Part shown: positions 24,994 through 32,240 of the stretch, piece by piece
Layout of the letters: the number at the start of each line of letters is the position of its first letter
Numbering within the stretch: the stretch's first letter is position 1
NCBI GenBank assembly: GCA_017472115.1
Contig: JAFUQW010000100.1
Coordinates: forward strand, 1 to 33,485
Source of the DNA: Bacteroidales bacterium
Lineage (GTDB): Bacteria > Bacteroidota > Bacteroidia > Bacteroidales > UBA932
Direction of reading: 5' to 3'
DNA: 33,485 nt
Translations under genes and position numbers: made by a program
Notes under the pieces: model-generated
Database searches by the model: none
Told to the model about the DNA's origin: nothing
The model's input: only the letters and a program-made list of their open reading frames with translations

Positions 24994-25058
24994 CTGTTAT
25001 GCTGAACGAAGTGACGCATCTTCAAGCCAGAGTCCTTCGCTGCTGCTAATGACGACAG
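24994..25058. repeat. Degenerate copy of the dispersed palindromic element
   Basis: CTGTTATGCTGAACGAAGTG... to ...TAATGACGACAG: terminal arms and the internal CATCTTC / AGTCCTTCGCTG segments match the element at 33371 and the last unit at 10876. It fills the gap between the guanylyltransferase and yqeY-like genes. Confidence 0.75.
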
Positions 25059-25060
25059 TT

Positions 25061-26158
25061 TTAACGATATTTTTCAAATTCAGGCATTGCGATGTTGGCA
25101 ATGAAGTCCTTGAACTTCTTGTCATCCTTAGGACATACCACCAGCACATCGTCAGTGTCTATGATCATGTAGTCTTCCAATCCTTTCACGGCTATAAGCC
25201 TCTTCTTTTCCGGAGACACCACCATCACTCCGCGCGATCCTTCCATCAGAGTCTTTTCTGCTGTGCATGCATTTCCGAGGCTGTCTTTGTCAGGAAGATA
25301 GCTGTAGAGCGACTCCCATGTACCGATGTCATGCCATCCGAACTTAGCAGGATATATCCATGCATTATCAGTCTTTTCCATGACACCGTAACCTACGGAA
25401 ATGTTGAGGCAGTCGGTGTAGGCCCTTGCAATGAAATCAGGTTCTATCTTTGTTCCGAGCGCATTCTCCCATCCCTTGAAGAGTCCTGTCACTGCAGGCA
25501 GATGTGTCTCCATCTCCCTTCTTATGGTCTTGGCCCTCCAAAGGAAGATTCCCAGATTCCAGAGGAATTCACCGGTGCTGATGAATACCTTGGCAAGTTC
25601 CCTGTCCGGCTTCTCCGTGAATGTCTTGACAGGCATGGGTTCCGAGCCTTCCGCAGCCTGACGGCCACCCTGGATCTGGATGTAGCCGTAGTTGGTATCC
25701 GGTCTTGTCGGCACGACTCCGAGAGTCATCAGCACATCATTGTTGTCGATGTATTCGAAGGCATTGATCACTGTCTCTGTGAAGAGTACTTCATCATCGA
25801 TCACATGGTCCGACGGTGTCACCACCATGCGTGCGTCCGGATCGCGTTTGAGAAGCGTGTAGGTCGCGTATGCCACGCAAGGTGCCGTGTTGCGGGCGTA
25901 TGGTTCGAGAAGAAGGTTCCTCTCTTCGAGTTCCGGTATCTGTTCCTTTACGATGTCGCGGTACCTTTCTCCCGTCACCACGAGGATGTTCTCCTGAGGT
26001 ACGATCTTGAGGAATCTCTCGTAGGTCGTGCGTATGAATGTCTTGCCTGTGTCGGCTACATCAAGAAACTGCTTTGGCCTGGCAGTCTTGCTCACCGGCC
26101 AGAATCTTGTACCGAGACCTCCGGCCAGGATCACGCAGTAGCAATTTTCTCTGTTCAT
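25061..26158 (-). CDS. manC: Mannose-1-phosphate guanylyltransferase
   Basis: 365 residues. The nucleotidyltransferase signature AGGLGTRFWPVSKTARPKQF is at about 12-31, followed by ILVVTGERYRDIVKEQI, LEPYARNTAPCVAYAT, the active-site VVTPSDHVIDD, and a KTFTEKPDRELA, FLWNLGIFLWRA, WIYPAKFGWHDIGTWESL set typical of GMP enzymes. It makes GDP-mannose from mannose-1-phosphate and GTP for surface polysaccharides and glycans. It is the monofunctional form: it lacks the C-terminal phosphomannose isomerase domain of the about 470-residue enzymes. Follows yraN by 23 nt. Confidence 0.93.
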   Translation of the reverse strand: MNRENCYCVILAGGLGTRFWPVSKTARPKQFLDVADTGKTFIRTTYERFLKIVPQENILVVTGERYRDIVKEQIPELEERNLLLEPYARNTAPCVAYATYTLLKRDPDARMVVTPSDHVIDDEVLFTETVINAFEYIDNNDVLMTLGVVPTRPDTNYGYIQIQGGRQAAEGSEPMPVKTFTEKPDRELAKVFISTGEFLWNLGIFLWRAKTIRREMETHLPAVTGLFKGWENALGTKIEPDFIARAYTDCLNISVGYGVMEKTDNAWIYPAKFGWHDIGTWESLYSYLPDKDSLGNACTAEKTLMEGSRGVMVVSPEKKRLIAVKGLEDYMIIDTDDVLVVCPKDDKKFKDFIANIAMPEFEKYR

Positions 26159-26181
26159 CTCTATGAGGTTTTATGTCTGTT

Positions 26182-26571
26182 CTAAATATATATAGGTATA
26201 TAAGCCTGCGGAATCCATTCCAAACGGATATCACCATCTGCAAATGTCACAGCCATCACATCGAAGAAGCATTCCGATGCTCCGAAAGACCGGTCGCATA
26301 TGTTGTTGAGGTAACTCAGGGCCGCCTTTACGATACGTCGCTGTTTCTTGTATCCGACATTGTCCTGAGGTGGTGCCTGTATGCTTTCCTTGCGGGCCTT
26401 GACCTCTACAAAATGTATTCCGTCTGCATCGTGTGAGATTATGTCGATTTCAAGATGCCCGCTGTGCCAGTTGCGCTCTATGATGCTGTGTCCGTGTCTG
26501 CGAAGATAATCACAGGTCAGTTCTTCTCCGAGGCGTCCTAATTCGCGTCTGTGATTCTTTCCACCTTCCAT
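26182..26571 (-). CDS. yraN: UPF0102/YraN-family nuclease-like protein
   Basis: 129 residues. RRELGRLGEELTCDYLRRHG opens the UPF0102 domain, followed by IIERNWHSGHLEIDIISHD and IHFVEVKARK, which supply the E-D-ExK residues of a PD-(D/E)xK nuclease-like fold, and a final RLEWIPQAYIPIYI. The biochemical role in bacteria is not settled. Its start overlaps the lipoprotein gene by 34 nt, which suggests translational coupling; no other good start is present. Confidence 0.93.
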   Translation of the reverse strand: MEGGKNHRRELGRLGEELTCDYLRRHGHSIIERNWHSGHLEIDIISHDADGIHFVEVKARKESIQAPPQDNVGYKKQRRIVKAALSYLNNICDRSFGASECFFDVMAVTFADGDIRLEWIPQAYIPIYI

Positions 26572-26984
26572 GCTCCCTCCACCTTCTTCACGGTTGCCTT
26601 TCTTGTCTTGCTGTGTCCGTCAGCCTCAAGAGTATATAGGACAATCCTCTTGTCAGCTTCCTTCCTGACATCCTCTACCTCGATCACAGCTTTCTCGAGA
26701 ATGGATGAAGCTATCGACATGACGGTGCTGTCTTCTGCGCTGAGCACATCCCATGCTTCCTTATAGCTCTGGAGATAGTCTTTCATGGTTACAGTGTCGC
26801 AGAGTTCCGAAGCCTTGCCGAAATCACCTGCAGTCACCGCACGGTTGAAAGCCTCCACCACTTCGGAAGGACCCATCTCTACGCTCTGACTGCCCTTGCA
26901 ACCGTTTCCCACAAGGAGTGCGAAGGCAGCTGCCGCTCCGAGGGCGATGCCTCCGATGAATGTCTTTTTCAATATTGCTTTCAT
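26538..26984 (-). CDS. Small lipoprotein, DUF4878-like
   Basis: 148 residues. Signal of about 28 residues (KKTFIGGIALGAAAAFALLV, then GNGC) with the lipidated Cys near residue 29. The mature part reads like a cystatin/NTF2-like DUF4878 domain: PSEVVEAFNRAVTAGDFGKA, YLQSYKEAWDVLSAEDSTV, VIEVEDVRKEADKRIVLYTL, KKVEGAWKVERITDA. The family is widespread and its function unknown. It lies 53 nt after mutS2 and overlaps yraN by 34 nt, so it is probably in the same transcript. Confidence 0.85.
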   Translation of the reverse strand: MKAILKKTFIGGIALGAAAAFALLVGNGCKGSQSVEMGPSEVVEAFNRAVTAGDFGKASELCDTVTMKDYLQSYKEAWDVLSAEDSTVMSIASSILEKAVIEVEDVRKEADKRIVLYTLEADGHSKTRKATVKKVEGAWKVERITDAN

Positions 26985-27037
26985 ATTCAGAAACTGTTTA
27001 AATCTAAAATAAATTACTTGTTGAAACTGATAGTCCT

Positions 27038-29590
27038 TTATTCAAAATTGACGATCGTGACGCCCGTGCCTCCGAACTGGATGTGCTCGTCACGCACGCT
27101 CGACACTCCCGGAGTCGTGCGCAGATACTTCTGAATCTCGTCGCGTAGCACACCGGTTCCCTTTCCGTGGATGATCCTCACGCTCGGTACGCCCACCATG
27201 ATCGCATCATCGACATAATGCATGACTTTCTCGATGGCATCGTTCAGTCTTTCGCCACGGAGGTCGATCTCAGTCTTGAAATTCAGTTTCCTTTCAGAAA
27301 TAGAAGTGTCCATCTTCAGAGTCGATACAGGACGTGCGGTCTCCTTGACTGCGCTCTTGTACTCGTTGGATGTTATTCTCTCCACCTTATCCAGCGGCAT
27401 CTTGCTGCTGATGTTGCCTATCATCACCACCACGGCCTTTGCCGACACCTTCGACACCTCTCCGACCATTCCGTTCTCCTTCACGCGCACCTTCTCGCCG
27501 ACCTTCAGAGGAGCAGACCTGAATGCCTCTATCCTGGCCTGCTCGGCCTGTTGTTCAAGGAGTTCCTTCTGTGCATTCTCGTCTGCACGTTTTGCCTTGC
27601 GCTGCTGCTGGCGGGCCCTGCGGGCATCGATCTGCTGTATCTTGCGCTCGATATAGTCATCCTTGTCCTTCTGCTCCTGCTCTTTCCTGGCCGCCAGCAG
27701 GGACATGAAGTCCTGAAGTCCCTTGCGCGCCTCCTGGGTCTCCTCCTTTGCAGCCTGGGTCTCCTTGATGGTCCTGATGGTGTTCTCCACCTGCCTGTTC
27801 GCGCCCTTGATTATCTCTTCCGCTTCCTTCTTTGCCTCCTCAAGGATATTCTTCTTCATCTGCTTGATCTGCTGAAGCTCTTTCTGATACTTGTCAGTGA
27901 TGTTCTCCAGAGTCTTGTCCGTATGCTTTATGCGCTCCAGTTTTTCGTCAAGCGCCTTGCGGTTGCGGGCGATCTTGCGCAGGTTACGCTCGATTCCCAC
28001 AAATTCCTCTCCGGCACGTGATTCCGCATCCTTGATGATGCCTTCCGGCAGCCCCATCTTACGCGCAAGCTCGAATGCGAAGGAATTGCCCGGCAGTCCC
28101 ATCTCCAGCTTGAACATAGGCGCTATATTCTTGACATCGAACATCATGGCACCGTTCAGAACCCCGGTTTCGCCTGACGAAGCATAGAGCTTGAGGTTGG
28201 TATAATGCGTCGTTATGACTCCGTATGCCCCGCGTCGATCGAGTTCGCTCAGGATGGCTTCCGCGATGGCACCTCCCGCAGCAGGCTCCGTACCCGAACC
28301 GAACTCATCGATCAGCACGAGAGTGCGGTCATCAGCCTTTGCCAGCATTTCCTTCATGTTCACAAGGAAGGAGCTGTATGTACTGAGGTCATTGTCGATC
28401 GACTGGTCGTCTCCTATGTCAACCATGATCCTGTCGAACACCAGCATCTCAGAAGTCTCCGAAGTAGGGATGAGCATGCCCCACTGGAACATATACTGTA
28501 GCAGTCCCACGGTCTTGAGACACACCGATTTGCCGCCGGCGTTAGGCCCCGATATGAGCAGGATATGCTTCTGAGAGGTAAGCGTAGCTGTCAGAGGAAT
28601 AATCTCCTTCTTCTCCTTGCGGAGAGTCCTTTCCAGCAGAGGATGACGCGCTTTGCGGATATTCATCTCGCCGTTGTCGGAAATCACAGGCATGCCGGCG
28701 ATGAAATCCAGCGCCACCTGTGCCTTCGCCATAAGGAAATCTATCTCGCCGAGATAACGTGCGGCATCGAGCAGATCCGGAATATAAGGACGGAGGAAGT
28801 CGGTGAATTCTAGCAGGATGCGCAGAATCTCCCTCTGCTCCGAGAACTTGAGTTCCTTGATCTGGTTGTCGAGCTCCACGACTTCCGCAGGCTCGATGAA
28901 TGCGGTCTTTCCTGTCGCAGACTCGTCATAGATGAATCCTGCAATCCTCTTCTTGTTGGCAGCGCTCACCGGAATGAGCATCTTGCCGTCGCGCACCGAC
29001 ACACCCGCATCGCTGTCAACGATACCTTCTTCCTGTGCCTTCTTGAGAATGGCGCTCATCCTGCGCGAAATCGCTCCTTCCTTCTCACGGAGTGCTTTTC
29101 TTATATTATAAAGTTCGTCTGAAGCTGTATCCTTGACATCACCGTAGCGGTCGAGTATCGAATCTATCCTTCGCTGCACTTCCGGGAAACCCATTATCGG
29201 TGCGCTCATCCTCTTCAGGTTCGGATAGACACCCTCCTTGACGCTCTCGAAGAACGAAGTCACCTTGCGCAGAGTCTCGAGCATGGTCTTGAGCTTGCGC
29301 ATGGAGAGAAGGTCTATAGCCGCCGAATTCCTCTCAAGCGGCTTCAGAAAATCGATGCAGTCTATGAATCCTCCCGACGGGAAGCTGTCCTCAAACATCA
29401 TGATCAGCCTCATCTCGTCAGTCAGCAGCAGTCTCTTGCGGATCTGCCCTGCATTGGTGCAGAATGTCTCGGTCGCCGTCCTCTCGGCTGCGTATGCCGT
29501 AGAACACCTGTCCGAAATGATGCTCCTGACGCGATCAAATCCGATTTTCTGCTCCAAACGATGGTCTATATGTATTCTTTTATCTTCCAA
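27038..29590 (-). CDS. mutS2: MutS2 (Smr-domain endonuclease/ribosome-rescue ATPase), TTG start
   Basis: 850 residues. MutS-like core with the lever/clamp helices (about 90-300), the ABC-type ATPase with Walker A GPNAGGKS at 348-355, signature STYSSFLVNMKEML near 403-416 and Walker B LVLIDEFGSGTEP at 424-436, a long coiled-coil (about 545-690, very Lys/Glu/Gln rich) and a C-terminal Smr domain (about 775-850: IDLRGERLNDA, RIIHGKGTGVLRDEI). MutS2 suppresses recombination in some bacteria and splits collided ribosomes in others. The start is TTG 29588-29590; the next in-frame Met is residue 60 and would remove conserved sequence. A 12-codon ATG frame (from 29604) overlaps this start. Confidence 0.95.
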   Translation of the reverse strand: MEDKRIHIDHRLEQKIGFDRVRSIISDRCSTAYAAERTATETFCTNAGQIRKRLLLTDEMRLIMMFEDSFPSGGFIDCIDFLKPLERNSAAIDLLSMRKLKTMLETLRKVTSFFESVKEGVYPNLKRMSAPIMGFPEVQRRIDSILDRYGDVKDTASDELYNIRKALREKEGAISRRMSAILKKAQEEGIVDSDAGVSVRDGKMLIPVSAANKKRIAGFIYDESATGKTAFIEPAEVVELDNQIKELKFSEQREILRILLEFTDFLRPYIPDLLDAARYLGEIDFLMAKAQVALDFIAGMPVISDNGEMNIRKARHPLLERTLRKEKKEIIPLTATLTSQKHILLISGPNAGGKSVCLKTVGLLQYMFQWGMLIPTSETSEMLVFDRIMVDIGDDQSIDNDLSTYSSFLVNMKEMLAKADDRTLVLIDEFGSGTEPAAGGAIAEAILSELDRRGAYGVITTHYTNLKLYASSGETGVLNGAMMFDVKNIAPMFKLEMGLPGNSFAFELARKMGLPEGIIKDAESRAGEEFVGIERNLRKIARNRKALDEKLERIKHTDKTLENITDKYQKELQQIKQMKKNILEEAKKEAEEIIKGANRQVENTIRTIKETQAAKEETQEARKGLQDFMSLLAARKEQEQKDKDDYIERKIQQIDARRARQQQRKAKRADENAQKELLEQQAEQARIEAFRSAPLKVGEKVRVKENGMVGEVSKVSAKAVVVMIGNISSKMPLDKVERITSNEYKSAVKETARPVSTLKMDTSISERKLNFKTEIDLRGERLNDAIEKVMHYVDDAIMVGVPSVRIIHGKGTGVLRDEIQKYLRTTPGVSSVRDEHIQFGGTGVTIVNFE

Positions 29591-29618
29591 AACTTTTCAG
29601 TCATATTATCTTAACCTG

Positions 29619-29626
29619 CAAAATTA
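29619..29626 (-). promoter_or_regulatory. Putative -7 box of mutS2
   Basis: TAATTTTG on the minus strand matches TAnnTTTG and leaves a leader of about 22-25 nt before the TTG start. Confidence 0.5.
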
Positions 29627-29679
29627 CCAAGATTATTCGATATATAGACCCACCTCGCTAATATTTCTCACATTTCTTC

Positions 29680-30171
29680 TCCACCTCACTCATAGTCCAC
29701 CTCACCACCAGCCCAACTCGCCTTCACTTCGCCTTCCTCTCCGTCATTGTCGGCTCGCCCGGCTATCCCTCCGTACTTTCCTCCACGAAACAGCTCTCTC
29801 TCATGGATTAATCTTAACTCAACCCCGCTTTCTCCACCAAAACTCCCCTTCCGATTCAGACATCCTCCTCCGTGAGGCAACACATCCGGCAAATACACCG
29901 GCCGGATGTTCAAAGCAGGTTGAGCGAGCTACGCGAAAGGGCTCGCTCTACTTGCTTTGTGCCCCTCTCACGTCCCTGCCGCACTTTTCTCCATGAAAGC
30001 ACCCCTCTCAGTGGACAAACCCTTCATCACGAAACCCCATTTCTCCACCAAAATGGCTCTTCTGGTGGACAAACCCATCATGATGTGCTGTTTATCCATG
30101 AAATCGAGCCTTCCTGTGGAGAAAGCAGGCATCGCTCCCACCTTATCCACCCAAATGGTCCTTTCAGTGGA
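29680..30171 (+). repeat. 51-nt hairpin repeat array B, 3' side of the RAYT gene
   Basis: Well-preserved 26-nt cores (TCCAY-N16-RTGGA) at 29990-30015, 30044-30069, 30095-30120 and 30146-30171 (spacings 54, 51, 51). Decayed units in the same register start at 29833, 29782 and 29680 (spacings 51 and 102). The best hairpin is at 30040-30073, where TTTCTCCACCA and TGGTGGACAAA pair with one mismatch. The array stops 10 nt before the RAYT stop codon. It also contains the double hairpin at 29882-29959. Confidence 0.9.
29882..29959. repeat. Two adjacent strong hairpins inside array B
   Basis: Hairpin 1: ACATCCGGC (29882-29890) with GCCGGATGT (29901-29909). Hairpin 2: a 19-nt arm at 29911-29929 (CAAAGCAGGTTGAGCGAGC) with 29941-29959 (GCTCGCTCTACTTGCTTTG), 17 of 19 positions complementary. 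They lie between the 51-nt units at 29833 and 29990, 157 nt apart instead of 51, and look like an inserted element. Confidence 0.75.
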
Positions 30172-30181
30172 GAAACCGATA

Positions 30182-31117
30182 TTATTTAGGAAACAATTCT
30201 TCGATTACAGAAAGGTCAAGCTTCAGAATGCGTCTGATCTGCTGGTTGGTAGCATTATAATTGAAATGCAGATGTCTTGCAGTCTCTATTCTTTGTTCCG
30301 GATTGAGGAGAGAGACTTTGCTGACACCATATTCCTTGCTTATATGCGATGTAGTGGCAGAAAACAATTCATCATCAGTAAGAAAAACAGAGTCTTTCAG
30401 ACGTGCAGCAATCTGACTGAACGCTTCAGCATTCCTTGTAAGTGCATTGAAGTAGCTTCGAGGATCACGAAACATGCTTTCGCCTAAACCAATCTCACAG
30501 AACGACGGAATGTATGCACGCGTGCCTGATAACTTCAAACTTGCGAATATCTCAATCTCTCTTGTATGAAGCAGCTCTCTCTGAACGTTGATTTTCATCC
30601 TGCTCAAAGGAACAGGTTCCAGATCTTTAAGCCAGGCATTGAAAAACGCACATCCTCCTCCCCAAGGATAAGAATCGGGGGTATAAGCATCATTGGCAAC
30701 GTAAGCATTACGGTTGACATATATTATTTCATTTCTCAACGCCTGCAATGTTTCTATCGGATGGATATCTGCGCAGAATCTATTCCAGTTCAGAAGATTG
30801 CCTTTTCGTGTGATGACCCTTTTAAGCCTGACTGCAAGCACTTCAAAGAATTCCAGACATTTTTCCTTATGACCTGACATTATCAGGTGCAGATGATTTG
30901 ACATCAGTTCAAAGGTTATGAGCCTGCAACCCGTGACAATACAGGTTACAGATGCCAGCATCCACATTCCTAAATTGAAATCATCATCAGAACAGAAAAT
31001 GTTCTGCATCTTTGTCCCGTCAGTATAAACGTGCCAATATGGCCCATTGAGCATGAACTCATTCTCACAGATTCTCTCCTTCTCTGAAAAATTCAGAGCA
31101 CTGATCTCCTTCTTCAT
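30182..31117 (-). CDS. REP-associated tyrosine transposase (RAYT, Y1 HUH superfamily)
   Basis: 311 residues. The HUH motif of Y1 transposases is clear: LMSNHLHLIMSG with His75-x-His77. The catalytic Tyr is likely Tyr133 in NEIIYVNRNAYVAND, the equivalent of 'YIHRNPVRAG' in RAYTs, and the RAYT hallmark YPW appears at 150-152 (DSYPWGGG). The C-terminal third (about 180-311) carries a helical region ending in a helix-turn-helix-like ISKEYGVSKVSLLNPEQRIE and NATNQQIRRILKLD, larger than in minimal IS200 TnpA (about 140-150 residues). RAYTs bind and cut REP hairpins. Here the gene is flanked on both sides by the 51-nt hairpin arrays, which makes them its likely substrate (inference). Confidence 0.85.
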   Translation of the reverse strand: MKKEISALNFSEKERICENEFMLNGPYWHVYTDGTKMQNIFCSDDDFNLGMWMLASVTCIVTGCRLITFELMSNHLHLIMSGHKEKCLEFFEVLAVRLKRVITRKGNLLNWNRFCADIHPIETLQALRNEIIYVNRNAYVANDAYTPDSYPWGGGCAFFNAWLKDLEPVPLSRMKINVQRELLHTREIEIFASLKLSGTRAYIPSFCEIGLGESMFRDPRSYFNALTRNAEAFSQIAARLKDSVFLTDDELFSATTSHISKEYGVSKVSLLNPEQRIETARHLHFNYNATNQQIRRILKLDLSVIEELFPK

Positions 31118-31244
31118 AATTACTTCCCACTTTCCTTTACCCGGTTGTCTCTTTCCCAGTCTTTTCCTAACTCATGTTAACCGAGAGGATCTCATTCCTC
31201 TTCTTTGCAACAGTCGTGTCATTGTCATCTGTACTGCTGCGTTT

Positions 31245-31252
31245 CAAATATA
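31245..31252 (-). promoter_or_regulatory. Putative -7 box of the RAYT gene
   Basis: TATATTTG on the minus strand matches TAnnTTTG; leader of about 120 nt. Nothing else recognisable lies in 31118-31244. Confidence 0.4.
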
Positions 31253-31301
31253 GGACTTTTAGCAGCAAACTTTTCCGAATCTTTCATAAAAATTCATCAT
31301 T

Positions 31302-31520
31302 TCCACCAAAACCACCCTTTTTGTGGACAAACCCATCATCGGCCACTGTTTCTCCACCCAAATGGCCCTTCTGATGGAGAAAGCAAGTATTAGCCTCAAC
31401 TTTTCCATGAAAAGCCCCGTTTCGGTGGATAACTCACGTCTGAATCTCCATTCCTCCATGAAAGCACCCCTTCCGATGGACAAACCAGGCATTAGCCTCA
31501 ACTTTTCCATGATTGCAAAT
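31302..31520 (+). repeat. 51-nt hairpin repeat array C, 5' side of the RAYT gene
   Basis: Cores start at 31302, 31353, 31404, 31455 and 31506, exactly 51 nt each; the first four are complete 26-nt TCCAY-N16-RTGGA units, the fifth is cut after about 14 nt and runs into an A-rich stretch (31524-31556). Same orientation as arrays A and B. The interval sequence (e.g. ATTAGCCTCAACTTT, twice) is also partly repeated. Confidence 0.93.
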
Positions 31521-31590
31521 GTGTAAAAAAAGAAAAAACATAAAAAAAGAGAAAAATCTGCAGGATCTCACCTTATTTTCGTCACATTTA

Positions 31591-31622
31591 TTTGGCAGTC
31601 ATATCATATAAGCAGAACTTTG
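31591..31622 (+). promoter_or_regulatory. Putative promoter of the ORF6N gene
   Basis: TTTG (31591-31594) and GAACTTTG (31615-31622, one base off TAnnTTTG) are 20 nt apart. The start codon at 31640 gives a leader of about 10 nt. Confidence 0.5.
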
Positions 31623-31639
31623 AACGAAAATACTATGTG

Positions 31640-32230
31640 ATGAATTTAAATAATAACGCAGAAGTACAGAGTCATTGGCTGGATGGCAAGATTTATACGA
31701 TCAGGGGTAAGAAAGTCATGATAGATCGGGATCTTGCAGCACTTTATGGTGTTGAGACAAAACGCCTGAATGAACAGGTACGCAGAAATATTATGCGCTT
31801 TCCGGATGATTTCATGTTTCAATTGTCAAAGGAAGAGTGTTTAAGGTCGCAAATTGCGACCTTAAACACGACTCAAGGTCAACATTTGAAATATCTGCCA
31901 TATGCCTTTACTGAAAACGGCATTGCGATGTTAAGTAGTGTCCTCAGGTCTGAAACGGCTATAGAGGTGAATATCAGAATAATGAGGACATTCGTAGCTA
32001 TGAGAACATCTTTGTCGAGGATGGAAAGAATATCTTTTGACATTGAAGACATCAGGCATCGCATCACAGATCTAAACAATTATGTCGAAACTATCCTGAG
32101 TGACCAGAACGACATCAACGAGGACACAGCTCGACAATTACAGCGGATTCAGGAATCTTTAGCTGACCTGCATGCACGGAACGCGGAGGTTGAAGAATTT
32201 GATAAGCGGAAAAAGATAGGTTTCAAGTGA
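31640..32230 (+). CDS. ORF6N domain protein
   Basis: 196 residues from ATG 31640; a TTG 48 nt upstream is open but lies in the promoter. The ORF6N (KilA-N-related) DNA-binding domain covers about residues 15-100: WLDGKIYTIRGKKVMIDRDL, AALYGVETKRLNEQVRRN, RFPDDFMFQLSKEE, then LPYAFTENGIAMLSSVLRSE. A helical C-terminal half (about 115-190) follows (MRTFVAMRTSLSRMERISFD, DTARQLQRIQESLADLHAR). Such proteins are common in Bacteroidota genomes, often near mobile DNA or phage genes, and their targets are unknown. It abuts the RAYT repeat island and converges with cdaA, 10 nt apart, with no terminator hairpin visible. Confidence 0.92.
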   Translation: MNLNNNAEVQSHWLDGKIYTIRGKKVMIDRDLAALYGVETKRLNEQVRRNIMRFPDDFMFQLSKEECLRSQIATLNTTQGQHLKYLPYAFTENGIAMLSSVLRSETAIEVNIRIMRTFVAMRTSLSRMERISFDIEDIRHRITDLNNYVETILSDQNDINEDTARQLQRIQESLADLHARNAEVEEFDKRKKIGFK

Positions 32231-32240
32231 TATCCTGCTA

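Larger units (their letters stand above)
29680..31520. mobile_element. Putative REPtron-like locus: RAYT gene flanked by tandem palindromic repeats
   Basis: A Y1-type REP-associated transposase gene lies between two arrays of the same palindromic unit, as in the REP/RAYT loci known from Proteobacteria. No target-site duplication or IS200/IS605-style ends could be recognised, so self-mobility is not claimed. Confidence 0.55.

Noticed and set aside
24978..25025. Longer N-terminus for the YqeY-like protein
   Set aside because: The extra 16 residues are a translation of the dispersed palindromic element and precede the standard MELEKQI start.
25049..26185. Long open frame on the plus strand opposite the guanylyltransferase
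   Set aside because: It has no recognisable domain, starts in a TTG-like or poor context and mirrors the codon bias of the real gene on the other strand. The same holds for the long frame opposite clpB at 17338-18480.
29957..30487. Plus-strand protein made of array B plus antisense RAYT
   Set aside because: The first part is repeat-derived and the rest is antisense to the transposase; no start signal or domain supports it.
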